Shown: positions 11,332-22,378 of the stretch, one piece after another
Position numbering within the stretch: the stretch's first letter is position 1
Layout of the letters: every line of letters starts with the position of its first letter
Assembly (NCBI GenBank): GCA_023374045.1
Contig: CM041782.1
Coordinates: forward strand, 184,158,925-184,222,924
Length of the DNA stretch: 64,000 bases
Reading direction: 5' to 3'
Origin: Limonium bicolor
Taxonomy: Eukaryota > Streptophyta > Magnoliopsida > Caryophyllales > Plumbaginaceae
The notes under the pieces: model-generated
Told to the model about the DNA's origin: nothing
What the model saw: only the letters and a program-made list of their open reading frames with translations
Databases searched by the model: none
Position numbers and translations under genes: made by a program

Positions 11332-12834
11332 TAGGGGTGAGCATTCGGTTATTCGGTTCTACCCGAAAACCGAATAAGGAAAAAATTTCGATTTCGGTTT
11401 TATTCAGTTCTACCCGAATAACCGAATTTCAATTCAAGAACCAAATAACTGAGAATCGAATAACCAAATAACCGAATTTTTTTTAAAGCTGGGACTGAAA
11501 CCGAACCAAAAACCAAATTTTTAATTTCGGAATTCGGTTCTAACCGAATAACCGAGTACCGAATTGTAAAAAGGAACCGAATTGTAAAAAGGAACCAAAT
11601 TGCAAAAAAATCTGAATTACAGGAAAAAAAAAACCGAATTACAATATTTGAATTACTGCTGTTCGTCTGTGGATACTACCCTTCTGCTGCTGACAAAACT
11701 AAATGCTTCTCTACTTAGGCTGGTGCGCTTATCAAAGGAAGTCAAAATGAAGAACGGCTCAAGTGTCTAAATTCACGGTAATTCCTTAATTATATACCTA
11801 CTGGTGGTGCTCTTTTGCAGTTTGTTAAAAGTTATATATCAATGCGCGGCCGGATTAGCTGACATATATGTGTGTAAATTAATGAAATGGGATAGCAAGT
11901 GATCAATAAATGGTTATGGATCTCCCTATTAATAATATATAAATTCAACATGAAGTTATGAATATATAATTCATTATTGGTAATTAATAATGATACGCTT
12001 GTATTGTGAGTTTAGCCAACTATTCTGTTTAAGTCCCGTTCTTTTCTGGACATGTGATTACATTAATGTGCACATTAATCTGATTTTTCAGGACATTAAT
12101 CCGATTTATTTGTCTCGTGGATCACTTTTGAATGGGCTGAAAATAGACTGTCCCTGAAAAGACTTCACAGTCTGTTTGGGGAAGTTAAATACAGTACTAA
12201 TAGGTAATACACCGTAATTGCAAAGGATGTTTTCTGAACGCAGGTAGATTTATGAATAATCTGTATGGCACAGATCGCTTGCTTTTCCCTGCTGCATATC
12301 GCGCTTCTGTCCCATCTGGCTATTTGTGCAAGGAGACATTAATGTGGCTATCGAACGATTGATGGAAGCATGCAACATGTGAAAGAGAATATAAGTTCCA
12401 GGAGTTACCGGCTCTGGAATTCCAAATTTCCAATCCCGTCTTCAATCTGTTCTTGTGGTTAGAGATGAGGCTGAATTTCTGCAGAGACCAGAGGCGCAGA
12501 CACAAAGAGATGAATGAAGAGAGGTACAGATTGCAGTGCTTCACCCGTTCGAAAATGAAGAGAATATAATGCAACAGAAGACCGAAGATGAATCAAGGAA
12601 GAATAAAAAAAGAAGAAGAAGATCTAGGAAGCTGAGAGTCAGGAGAGCAAGCGCGCAGCAGCAGCGCACAGCAGCAAGCCATCGGCGATCGGCAGTGTGA
12701 ACTGAAGATTGAAGCGCGTACGGGAGTGTAGACTAGGTTGTATTTTGACACAATACAAAAATTTCGGTTAAAAAACTGAAATAATTTCGGTTCTCAGTTA
12801 TAACCGAATAACCGGAACCGACTGCTCACCCCTA
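11332..12834. mobile_element. Non-autonomous hAT element, 1.5 kb
   Basis: Terminal inverted repeats start TAGGGGTGAGCATTCGGTT on the left and, reversed, TAGGGGTGAGCAGTCGGTT on the right, with subterminal GGTTATTCGG words on both sides. Perfect 8-bp duplications CTTTGGGT flank it. The roughly 1.1-kb interior (about 11650-12750) has no recognisable transposase. It contains a GC-richer block at 12560-12730 with CAGCAGCAGC-like runs that looks like a leader or first exon when read on the minus strand. The interior could be a relic of the parent transposase leader or captured host DNA; I cannot tell which. Confidence 0.9.
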
Positions 12835-12842
12835 CTTTGGGT
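12835..12842 (+). repeat. hAT target-site duplication CTTTGGGT (right)
   Basis: Exact copy of 11324-11331 directly after the terminal CTCACCCCTA. Confidence 0.93.
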
Positions 12843-13035
12843 TGATTCGGTTTCTGGTGAAGTCGGTTCTGGTGAATTGGGTTCGGGTAGGTTCGGGTTG
12901 TACCAAATTTTGGTTTGATTCGGTTTTGGTTCAGTTCGGGTTTTTCAGGTCACACTATTCAGTTTAAAATCGGGTGCGGATCGGGTTGGATCGGTTCTAT
13001 TTTCTGGTTCGGGTCACATTTGCCAGTCTACTTAT
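12843..13035. repeat. GGTTCGGG-rich relic into which the hAT inserted
   Basis: Continues the sequence just left of the hAT (ATTCGGGTGGATTCG). It is dense in TTCGGTTT, GGTTCGGGT and GATCGGGTT words resembling degenerate subterminal repeats of an older hAT-type element. No open frame of interest. Confidence 0.45.
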
Positions 13036-13107
13036 ATGATAGACTAATCAAAGTATTGACTCCGCAATTTCAGTCCGAACTTTGTCTCCGATCCGAATAC
13101 ATCTTTT

Positions 13108-13116
13108 TTGTTTTTT
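13108..13116 (+). repeat. Mutator-type target duplication TTGTTTTTT (left)
   Basis: Nine bases repeated exactly at 13527-13535 on the other side of the foldback element. Nine bases is the usual duplication for Mutator-like insertions. The T-rich sequence lowers its uniqueness slightly. Confidence 0.85.
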
Positions 13117-13526
13117 GGGAAAATTCACGAGATACCCCTGTTTTCTTTCGTAATTCACAATATACCCCTGTGATTTTAGTATTTAACTTTAAACATGCTT
13201 AAATGTTGTCCAAAATTGATGAAACTTTACATTGACGATGCTAAAGTGTTATATTTTGGTCCAATATCAAATTTGAAGTTTTTTAAGCTCACATGTGACA
13301 TGTGGGACCCAATGAACAGTCACATATTCATTGGGTCCACAGGTCACATGTGAGCTTAAAAAGCTTCAAATTTGATATTGGGCCAAAATATAACACTTTA
13401 GCATCGTCCATGTAAAGTTTCATCAATTTTGGACAATATTTAAGCATGTTTAAAGTTGAATTACGAAAATCACAGGGGTATATTGTGAATTACGAAAGAA
13501 AAGAGGGATATATCGTGAATTTTCCC
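13117..13526. mobile_element. Foldback Mutator-type MITE, 410 bp
   Basis: Both ends read GGGAAAATTCACGA inward, and the arms of about 195 bp are complementary almost to the centre, where ACATGTGGGACCCAATGAAC faces TTCATTGGGTCCACAGGTCA. The arms contain AATTCACAATATACCCCTG. A perfect 9-bp duplication flanks the element. It is non-coding and would form a long hairpin RNA if transcribed. Confidence 0.92.
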
Positions 13527-13535
13527 TTGTTTTTT
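13527..13535 (+). repeat. Mutator-type target duplication TTGTTTTTT (right)
   Basis: Exact match to 13108-13116. Confidence 0.85.
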
Positions 13536-13905
13536 TATTGTATGGAATGTATACTTATAGGATTAGAAGCATGATAATTACATAGATTTAGATAACAGAC
13601 CCAGCTGGTACTAAACCACCTAAATATCTACCTCGCAAACAAAGGCCTGCAAATAATTTATTTGTCTGAGGAAAAATTACTATCATTTACAATTGAGCTT
13701 CATGGGCCTTTACATAAGTAGGAAGGTGTGAGACAGACCATTACATAATTTTAGCGACTTAGCCTGCAAATAAGAGTAGGGAATTAATGACAATCCCTCA
13801 CATAATTTTAGTGACTTACGCCCATATTCTAGTGGAGACAAGGAAGAAGCTAGATTGTATAACGGAGAAAAAAATATTCATTGGATATGAATAGGGAGGA
13901 TACAA
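13536..13905. other. Intergenic, nothing recognised
   Basis: AT-rich sequence with a loose internal repeat (ACATAATTTTAGCGACTTA near 13744, similar near 13800) and no supportable gene. The last three bases, CAA, precede the CACTA terminus and could be its 3-bp target duplication, but the other end was not found. Confidence 0.4.
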
Positions 13906-13921
13906 CACTAGTACAAAAAAC

Positions 13922-14265
13922 GTCTATTTCGGCGCCCCTATTTCGGCGGTTGTAGATAAAACCGCCGAAATAGGAGCCCGAGATGTATTAGGTGTGTAGA
14001 GAAGGGGTCTATTTCGGCGGTTCCTAGATGTGAACCGCCGAAATAGGCCATATTTAATAATAAAAAAAATAAAGAGACCTATTTCGGCGGTTCCTTACGC
14101 GAAACCGCCGAAATAGGTTTTTCTATTTTTCTTTTTTTTAATTTAATCATCTATTTCGGCGGTTCTTTGTTAGGAACCGCCGAAATAGGTCTCTTTAATA
14201 TTTTTTTTTTAAATATGGCCTATTTCGGCGGTTTCTAACAAAGAACCGCCGAAATAGGTCGTTTT
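13922..14265. repeat. CACTA subterminal CTATTTCGGCGG hairpin array
   Basis: Five consecutive hairpins, each CTATTTCGGCGGTT facing AACCGCCGAAATAG with a 4-10 base loop. The first has an extra half unit. Units 2-3 and 4-5, with their linkers, are also mutually inverted (14033-14233), giving a nested long stem. Subterminal repeats of this kind bind the second transposon protein (TNPA) in En/Spm; that role is inferred here. Confidence 0.88.
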
Positions 14266-16860
14266 ATTAAACAACCCCCACCCCGCCTCGACGCCATTAC
14301 GGTTTCATTAACACTAAATTAACCCCTCTTCTCTCTTAAGCACCGGCGATTTGGTAAACTCCGACGCAACCACCAACTGTCGCCGTCGCCTCTCCCTCCG
14401 TCTTCGCCGGACGTCGCGCCGCCGGTGTGTTTGTGGCGTCGGTGGTGTCGCCGCCCTCCTCTCGCCCAGCAAACAGAAGCGCGCGAGGTGGTAAGAACCC
14501 TAACTTCATTTCAGTTTCGATTTTATTATTTAATTGTTAATTTGTTGTTAAAATTGATAGATTGTTGTCACATTGTGATTGTGGATGATGATATTATGTG
14601 TGTGTGAAATCTTTGAAGATTTGGTTGTTAAACTATTAAATTTATGTATGCACACAAGGTGTTCGACGAAATGTCCGAGTGAATTTTTGTGCTGTTTTTG
14701 GCCCTTCTTTTAAGTATAGTTAGGTTAGCTTATTTGGGCTAGATTTATTATGCTTATATATGGGGTGGAACAATGTTTGAGCATTATTTGTTTAAGTATA
14801 GTTAGGTTAGCTTATTTGTCCACTTAAAATTACTTGTTAATTCACATTTCATAAGTAAATATACATTGTAAATATACATTGGTGAGTGAGATCTCTGCTA
14901 GTTATATAAGTTAAGCAAAATTTGTACTAATCACAAATGTAAGTTTACTTGTTCGAACAAGTAATATAAGTTAAGCAATTAAGAGTTCTCCTTGTCTTCA
15001 TAAACAATGTAGTCGAGTTGATGAGTTATCATCTTTGACACTAAGTTCCCCACTCTCTGTAGATTGTATTAGTGTTATACTAAAAAAAATTCTTATTGTG
15101 CTTGTTTGAATGAGCTAACGATAATGTTTATAATTTACATATTGATTATGATATAATTATCGTTAATACAAGAGTGTGATGCATAAGTGGTATATTGAAA
15201 ATTATGGATAACATGTTAAACATGAAAAATACAATTTAGGTTGTTATGTAAGTTATAGTTTGATCTTGTCATTTATGAGTTGTTATGAACAACTTCATTC
15301 ATTGGTATAAAAATACTAATAAACATTCGGTAGTGTAATATATATAATGTATATATATATATATATGAGTATTGTATAGTCGTTAAGTTTAATATAAAAT
15401 TATTCTAATTGATCTGAATGTTGTTCAATCTTTATGCGTTGCCTCTGTAGAGATTGGCTACACGCGTCTCGCACGCCCGATTGAGAAGAGAGGCTGGCTG
15501 AAAACAATTCATTTAGAAACCGGTAAATTTTTTTTAATTTAACTCTTCATTCTCTTCATTCGTTCACTCACTGTAAATTTGCAACCTAACTGCATATAAG
15601 GAACAAACACAACTACTGAGTTTCTCTTGTGTCTATACGTATTTGTGTCTCTACAGATAAATACTTAGAAGCTTCTTTACCATTTGATGGTATATTGAAA
15701 GCGGAGCGGAGAACAATTCATTTTCGAACCGGTAATATAATCTAACTTATCATTTTTCTCTTTTGTACTTTGTATTGATTTCCACAAATTATTGGAATTT
15801 CGTTTGATGATAAATTTGGTATATATTAGTTTGGTTTATGATTGAAATTTGTGTTGTTGAATAATTGGTGAATGCTTAATAATAGGCATGGTTGTGTCTT
15901 TTTTTTACTTTGTATTTGATTTCCACAAATTATTAAAATTTGGTTTGATGGATAAAGTTGGTATTAGTTTGATTTGTGATGGAAATTGTGTTTATGAATG
16001 GTTGGTGAATGCTTAATAATAAGCATGGGATAGGTAAAATTATGCAAAAGTCATGCCGTTTTTTTATTTTTTTAAATCTCTTCGTAATGAATATTGTTTG
16101 ATGTATGTGTATATGTCTAACAATCCTTTTTTTTATCAGGTCTCACTACATTCAAGTCCGTGAGTCACCTCTCTTGTTTCCTGCCTTCTTCCATTACTGT
16201 TGCACTTTCCTCCTCTGTGCACAAGTAAGTAACTAAACCTTATTTTTTGTTTAATAAATGCAATTATGTATTTAAATATAAGTGCTAGTACATAATTTAG
16301 CTTCATTCCCTATTTGTTGATGCATTCTTTTGTAATTTATTTTTGTTGCTCCCTTGCAGAGACATATCAGAAGTGGTATTGCTGCATCTCTCACACAGAA
16401 GCGTACCTCTCAGGAACCAGTCTCCCCTGTCCATAAATCCTTAAAAAACAAGTACGTATTTTAACTCTCGATTCTTTGTTAATCTCTAAAACGGTTTGAA
16501 CTTATACAGTGGAGAATTGAAAGCGTTGATTTGATGATCTGAATTTGCAATTGGTTTTCAGTTAGCTAGTAAAGAATTGATTTATTTTTAATTGTTGGTT
16601 GCTGCCATTGTTGGAATGTTTGTGGTTGTGATGACTTTGGTGAGTGCTGAATAATAAGCAGGGATGTGTACCATTATGCAAAGGTCATGCCGAATTTTTT
16701 GTAGAAAAAGTATTCGTAATATTGTTTTAAACACCGGTTTCTGTTTTAGAAGTGCAACAATTTCTTAAATTTAAATGCTAGTTTATTTGTGTTTGCAACC
16801 TTAGAGTTAGGCTAGACTAATTGACAATCATCCCAGTCATGCTCCATTAAGAAATAAACA
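14266..16860 (+). other. Leader region of CACTA gene with likely non-coding exons and introns
   Basis: A GC-rich block (about 14290-14490) ends GCGAGGTG|GTAAGAACCC, a good plant splice donor. Later blocks look like short exons: one ending CACAAG|TAAGTAACT near 16224, and one from TTGCAG|AGACATATCAG near 16360 to about 16450. Between them the DNA is AT-rich and intron-like, with an (AT)n run near 15345-15366. The segments at 15780 and 15900 are internally similar (TTTGTATTTGATTTCCACAA). I see no protein gene before the TNP2 start. Confidence 0.45.
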
Positions 16861-16931
16861 TGTGCAACTTAATACAGGCATATTCTACAAAGGCTCTAAC
16901 TCACACCTGTGATCTGTTGCACATGTGTAGT

Positions 16932-17985
16932 ATGGAGCGTGACTGGATGTATGGTGATAAAGGCGAACATTTTGACAAAATGCTGAAAGAGTTTGCAAAG
17001 CTGCAGTGCAACACAAGGACAGGACAAAGGCGGAGAAAATTCCATGTCCTTGTGTTGATTGTGGTGTGGTTAGACATTATTCAAGCATCAACCTCGTACA
17101 AACTCCATGTGAAGACCGTGGTTTCATGCCACATTATACAAAATGGATTTTTCATGGAGAACGTGTTGAAGATAATGCTTCATCTTCCTACAGTCACGAT
17201 CGGTGTAACTCAAGAACCGAGCAGACATTCGATACTACTAACGAGTCAGAACTCCCAAGCGCTTCCGGAGTCAATGTTGACAGTGAGTCGACTTATCATG
17301 ATGAACAAATTGATGAGATGCTTGATAACGTTGAGGATAACTTTGTCGACCGGCCGGATGAGTATCAAAGGTTGTTGGACGCATCCAAAACGGCGTTGTA
17401 TCCTACTTGCACTATGTACACGAAATTGACAGCTATATTGAATTTGTTCAACCTGAAGGGAAGATATGGATTGAGTGACAAAGGTTTCACGGCATTCCTC
17501 GAGCTGATTCATGATATGCTACCGGATGAGAACGGTCCCCCTACGACCACGTATGAGGCAAAGAAATGGGTGTGTCCAATGGGAGTAGAGTACAAAAAAA
17601 TTCACGCGTGTCCAAACAACTGTGTGTTGTACAGGGGTGAATACGAACATCTGGACAATTGCCCGAAATGTTCGTTGTCCCGGTATAAGCATAAAGATGG
17701 TGAGTACTCTTCCGTTCAGAAAAAAAGCCCTCCAGCAAAAATTGTTGGTATTGCCGATTATACCCAGATTCAAACGGTTGTTTGCGAATCCGAAAGATGC
17801 AAAGAACATACGATGGCATGCGGAGGGGAGGGTAGAAAGAGTGATGAGAAACTAAGACATCCAGCAGATGGGCCTCAGTGGAGAGAACATCAATAGACGG
17901 TACAAAGAACATTTCGGACATGAAGATAGGAATCTGAGGCTTGGGTTATGTACTGATGGAATGAACCCGTACGGCACATTGAGTA
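16932..17985 (+). pseudogene. TNP2-type CACTA transposase, N-terminal part, frameshifted
   Basis: Starts with MERDWMYGDKGEHF, the beginning of the transposase-associated domain found in plant TNP2 proteins. After a frameshift near 17000 it continues with a CPCVDC cluster, GFMPHYTKWIFHGE, and an acidic linker. Next come a cysteine-rich block (ACPNNC, then NCPKC) and HPADGPQW. A second frameshift near 17887 leads to RNLRLGLCTDGMNPYG, the start of the TNP2 catalytic domain. It breaks off there, so the catalytic region is missing and the product cannot be a working transposase. In intact elements TNP2 cuts and joins the CACTA ends in the nucleus. The frameshifts could be mutations or assembly indels. 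Confidence 0.85.
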
Positions 17986-17989
17986 GTCA

Positions 17990-19804
17990 AATCCAATGAT
18001 GAAAAAGGTAATATTCACTCGTGATGTTACCTTTGCTGAAAATGAGTCATGAGATTGGAATAGAAGTGGTTCCAGAGCCGTAATATCTCCCTTGCTGAAG
18101 AGTCAAATCCAGAGGGAGGAGACGCAACACAATATCAGGTTTAGACAGATGTTGATAGACCACAGCTTCATCGCCGACATCCAGTACATCTTAAAGATTA
18201 TAAGGTAAGCCTTGACGATGGAGATACTGATGATCAAGAGATTGTGCATTTTGCTTTATACACAGATCTTGAGCCTGTGGCAGTGAAGGAAGTGCTTCAT
18301 GATCCAAAATGGATGGCGGCGCGGCCATACGTGAGGAAATTGATGCCATTGAAAAAAAATCATACATGGGTCCTTACTGATTTTTCTCCAGGTAAATAAG
18401 CCATTGATGTGAAGTGGGTTTTCAAGACGAAAATGAAGCCCAATGGTGAGGTGGAAAGATACAAAGCTAGATTAGTGGCAAAAGGGTTCAAGCAAAGACC
18501 AAGCCTTGACTACCAAGAAGTTTCTCACTAGTTGCTTGAATAAAGACTATCATGCTGATCATTGCCTTGGCTGCTCAAAATCAATGGAAGATACGCCAGA
18601 TGGATGTGAAGTCATCTTTCCTCAATGGCCCACTTGAAGAAGAAGGGTTTGTCATGCTCTCCGGTTTCAAAAAATGTGGAAGTGAAAGGAAAGTATACCG
18701 ACTGAAGAAGGCTTTGTATGGCTTAAAGCAAGCTCTTAGAGCTTGGAATAAGCATATAGACTCCTACTTTAGCAAGAATGGTTTTACTAGATGTCCTTTA
18801 GAGCATGCCCGATTTGTGAATGTGGATAAAAACTAGCGGTATATTAATAATTTGTCTATACGTTGATGAAATGATTATTATAGGAAACCATCCCAGTATG
18901 ATTGAATCCTTTAAGAAGTCCATAATGAAGGAGTTTGAGATGTCTGACCTGGGGCTGATGTCATACTTCCTTGGTGTTCAGGTGATACAAAAAGATGATG
19001 GAAATTTGTTACTCAAAGGAGGTATGTTGCTGATCTTTTGAAGAAGTTTAAGATGTTTGATTGCAATCTGGTAAGGACTCCTGTGGAGGTTGGATCCAAA
19101 TTAGCAAAGAATGAATAAGGGGCCTATGTTGATCCAACCTACTACAAGCAGATTGTTGGCAGTCTATATCTTACCTATACGAGACCGAATATTAATTTAA
19201 TTTGGCATTGGCATGATCAGTAGATTCATGAAGTAAGTATGATCGACCGTATTTGCATGTGGCAAAGAGAATCCTGCCATATGTGGAAGGAACCTACAAC
19301 CATGGATTGTTCTATGGGTCTACTAATGACATTTTTGTTGTAGGATATTTTGACAGTGATTAGGGCGAAGATGTAGATAATTGAAAGAGCACTTCTGGAT
19401 ATTGCTTCAACTTTAGAACAACTGCATGCTCATGGTCATCCAAGCAGTCTATTGTTGCGTTGTCAACCTGTGAGGCAGAATATGTGACCGTGGAAACAAG
19501 TGCTTGCAAGCGATATTGTTGCGTACCTGATGAATCACATCATTTTTCACAACAGAAGCCGATGACGATTTTTTTATGATAATACTTCAGCACTTAACCT
19601 GGAAAGTAACCCGGTCATACATGGTAGAAGCAAGCACATCGAGACCCGATATCATTATTTGGGAGATCAGGTTGCTAAGACTGATATAAAAGTGAAGTAT
19701 TGTAGATCTGAAGATCAAGTTGCTGACATTCTCACAAAATCTATGAAGTATGATGCCTTCGTCAAGCTAAAAGAAAGGATGGGGATGACTTCGATGAAAA
19801 TTTA
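17990..19804 (+). pseudogene. Copia pol fragment: integrase tail, reverse transcriptase, RNase H
   Basis: The order matches copia polyproteins. First comes an integrase C-terminal strand (KKVIFTRDVTFAENE). Then comes reverse transcriptase with [25 protein letters not shown] and [10 protein letters not shown], then QMDVKSSFLNGPLEEE, LKKALYGLKQA and LICLYVDEMIIIG. Last is RNase H with STSGYCF, SIVALSTCEAEY and HIETRYHYLGDQV, then DQVADILTKSM. The fragment has in-frame stops (for example near 18396 and 18530) and frameshifts. The catalytic YVDD box reads YVDE. It is therefore non-functional. Open stretches remain at 18552-18836 and 18820-19041. Confidence 0.9.
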
Positions 19805-19807
19805 GGT

Positions 19808-19818
19808 TTAAGGGAGCA
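19808..19818 (+). other. Copia polypurine tract
   Basis: TTAAGGGAGCA lies immediately before the LTR start TGTTAAAATA and just after the RNase H stop codon. This is the expected plus-strand priming site. Confidence 0.7.
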
Positions 19819-20117
19819 TGTTAAAATAATAATAATCTAGAATTTTCTTTTCTATTTTAGGCAAATTTTTCCTTCATCATTCAACTTTCAGTTTCCTTAT
19901 TTATTTGCTAAAGAGTATGTCAAATTTGTTTACTTTTATCCGTTGAGTTGTTAGACTTGGCAAGTCTTAGCAATTAGTCGTTGTACTTTTTTTACTATAT
20001 TAGAGTAGTCGGGTATGCTGTCAAAGCTCAAAGCATATTTATCTTCATTATATTCCTTCTTGGTGTGTTTATCATCTTAAAACCATTAGAAAACGCATTG
20101 GATCCACCAACGTTACA
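19819..20117 (+). repeat. Copia 3' LTR
   Basis: Starts TGTTAAAATAATAATAATC right after the polypurine tract. The end at ACGTTACA is the most plausible TG...CA boundary, giving about 300 bp. The exact 3' end is uncertain because the matching 5' LTR is absent. Confidence 0.65.
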
Positions 20118-20467
20118 CCCACAGGCCGACAAATTAGTACATTAATTCTAGTCGACAATCACTCACATCAACTGAATGACTATTTCAATTGACAACTGGA
20201 AACTCATCACATCTATACATAAAGATAAAGACACGAATCAATAACTATCTAATCAACTATTACTGATAGAATCAAGTAGATATTTATGTGACTATGCCCA
20301 CTACTCACACTTGAAAGCTTAGAGCTTTCACAATATGATCTCTTTCTAAACCATACTTTTCTCTTCTCAACCGTATATTTTTAACTGAATGACTTCCAGT
20401 ATTTATGAAATTACAATTACAACAATTTTTGATATTCTAACACCTTAAACCCTTAATCACTTAACAA
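20118..20467. other. Unassigned sequence between copia LTR and minus-strand frame
   Basis: AT-rich, with no supportable gene. Some CTTGAAAGC / GCTTTCA and ACTGAATGAC words repeat locally. Confidence 0.35.
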
Positions 20468-20632
20468 TTATAACCAACTTTTGTCGACGAGCCAGTCCCT
20501 CCTTTTTCGGGAGGCTACTACATTTGGGCTAATTAAGTCTTCAAGGACTTTAGTTAATGTGTTATCTTCATCACCTTTAGCACCCTTTTCGATGAGTTGA
20601 GGCTTCAAGACGTTAACTCTCACCCACTTCCT
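20468..20632 (-). pseudogene. Unidentified minus-strand coding fragment split by a solo LTR
   Basis: Read on the minus strand, this gives about 55 residues beginning KWVRVNVLKPQLIEKGAK and ending with a basic, Trp-containing tail (RKRRDWLVDKSWL) and a stop at 20468. The frame runs at its N-terminal side directly into the LTR starting at 20633. The pre-insertion sequence would resume at 24943 on the far side. I do not recognise the family. Its charged, codon-like character and clean interruption suggest a former host or transposon gene; the evidence is limited to one short frame. Confidence 0.35.
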
Positions 20633-21219
20633 TGTAACACCCCTACCATTAATACAATCATTACCGTCCAATCTCCTCGTACATCCAGATTCGCGCAGCG
20701 GATACATACTTACATACAGTGGGTGATACAATGTCATTAGTCACCCACGTGACTAACAAGGCTACTACTTCTACATACAACATTGGTCTGATGGACCGGA
20801 ATATCCGAGTGCTACACAAATACAATCTTCACTACAATTACCAATTAGGTACTACAACTTCCCATTCAATGCAATACTCCATAAGTTCAATACATGCTAA
20901 TACACCAAGTTTACTAAGATCCTTATACAAGTAGAATACCTCTTTCAATTCCATACATACTCATTAAGAGTCTACATCTACCATTCCTCACAACTACTTA
21001 CTTCCTAAGTACAAGAGTGTGCCATTTAGTACACCTCCACATTCTACTTCTAGCTAACCAAGCGTAGCCACCGGTCTCTTATCTTGACCATATCTGCTTC
21101 GGTACCTGCACACTAAAAACGTTCCCCCGAAGGGGTCAGCTTTCGCTGAGCATGATAACCGCATACCCCGCGTACTAGTGAGGGTACGCCGACCACTTGG
21201 TCGAATACATGCGATTGAT

Positions 21220-21425
21220 TTCATTCAAACATACATGCATACATGCTCTTATACACAATGTTACAATACATTACACAATGAATGCATACATACACTTCAA
21301 TGCATACTCTTCAATACATAATGGTATACTTTACAAGCCATCAGATACGTTCTTACCTTTTCGAAATCCGCAATACACAATACATATACAGTACATACGC
21401 AATACATACACAATCCACCATACTT
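21220..21425. repeat. Low-complexity ATACA / CATACA array
   Basis: A short-period degenerate array of CATACA, ATACAC and CAATACA words. It occupies roughly the position of the TACTCAA array in the solo LTR at 5719. Confidence 0.7.
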
Positions 21426-22378
21426 GTTAGCTCATGTTGGTCCTCCCGTGTTAATCGGGTGGAGATTACTCTTTTACTCGTTCCACAGTACTTACGCATA
21501 CATACTCATACTCATACATACTTACTTACTTACTTACTCTTACTCATGTTAAGTCGTCGGGACCTCCGGCCCGGGGACTACTCTGTCCCACCACGGGATT
21601 TACTTGACTCACCAATCTGGGATGCTACCCATTTAAGGGGCTTGGGCCGCGGACCAGTTTAAGAGTCAGGAATCGGATCCAACCTCTTGTGTCTCCTCAT
21701 CCTCACGCGTGGCCGAAGCTATATCGGACTTCTACTCATTCCAATTTACTCACTTAAGTTGGGAGTTAGGTAGTTAGGAATTAGCAGAAGTCATTCATTC
21801 AAGCCACATACACAAATACATTGCTCAATACACATTCATACGAAATACAATACCATACTTGAGTACAATACAAGATTTGAATACAGTTCATCATCATTCA
21901 TACATTTCATGAATTATACAAACTATTGTTCAAGACAAATATCAAGAACAATGTAAACAAGCACAGTAAGTGCAATATAGTCTGATTCATGCATTTATCT
22001 TATTAGGTGATCAAATAAGCACACAAATCGGGGTAACCAGATTAGGATACAGGGCATGAAGAAATCATACCGTACACCGTTGTACTTGTATCCGACGTTC
22101 CTCCGGTGTTCACAAATCAAGTCCTATAGTACACATATAATCGAGTGATTAACTAACTATAATCAACTTAACTCGTATTCCCATTACGTTTCCTAACTCG
22201 TACTTACTATGTCCTTACACATCTTACACTTACACATTACTTACTTACTCTTCATTACTTTAAGTTTATTCCCTTACTTAACAATGGTATACTGATATAT
22301 GTACATTTATATATGTGGGTATACTGTATATACATATATAAATTATCCTGTAATTTAATTTACATTTTTTTTGTACGA

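Larger units (their letters stand above)
13906..17989 (+). mobile_element. CACTA (En/Spm) element, 5' part, truncated
   Basis: Begins CACTAGTACAAAAAACG, a classic CACTA terminus. It is followed by subterminal hairpins (13922-14265), a spliced leader, and a TNP2 gene on the same strand. The element stops in mid-gene at about 17989, where copia sequence begins. No matching 3' terminus (TAGTG preceded by inverted subterminal repeats) was found downstream. Confidence 0.88.
17990..20117 (+). mobile_element. Ty1/copia retrotransposon, 3' half (no 5' LTR)
   Basis: Contains the end of integrase, reverse transcriptase, RNase H, a polypurine tract and a 3' LTR, all in one orientation. The 5' LTR, gag, protease and most of integrase are absent. 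It begins abruptly inside the TNP2 frame. Confidence 0.85.

Noticed and set aside
17246..17921. Minus-strand open frames opposite TNP2
   Set aside because: They are antisense shadows of the transposase frame, with no domain of their own.
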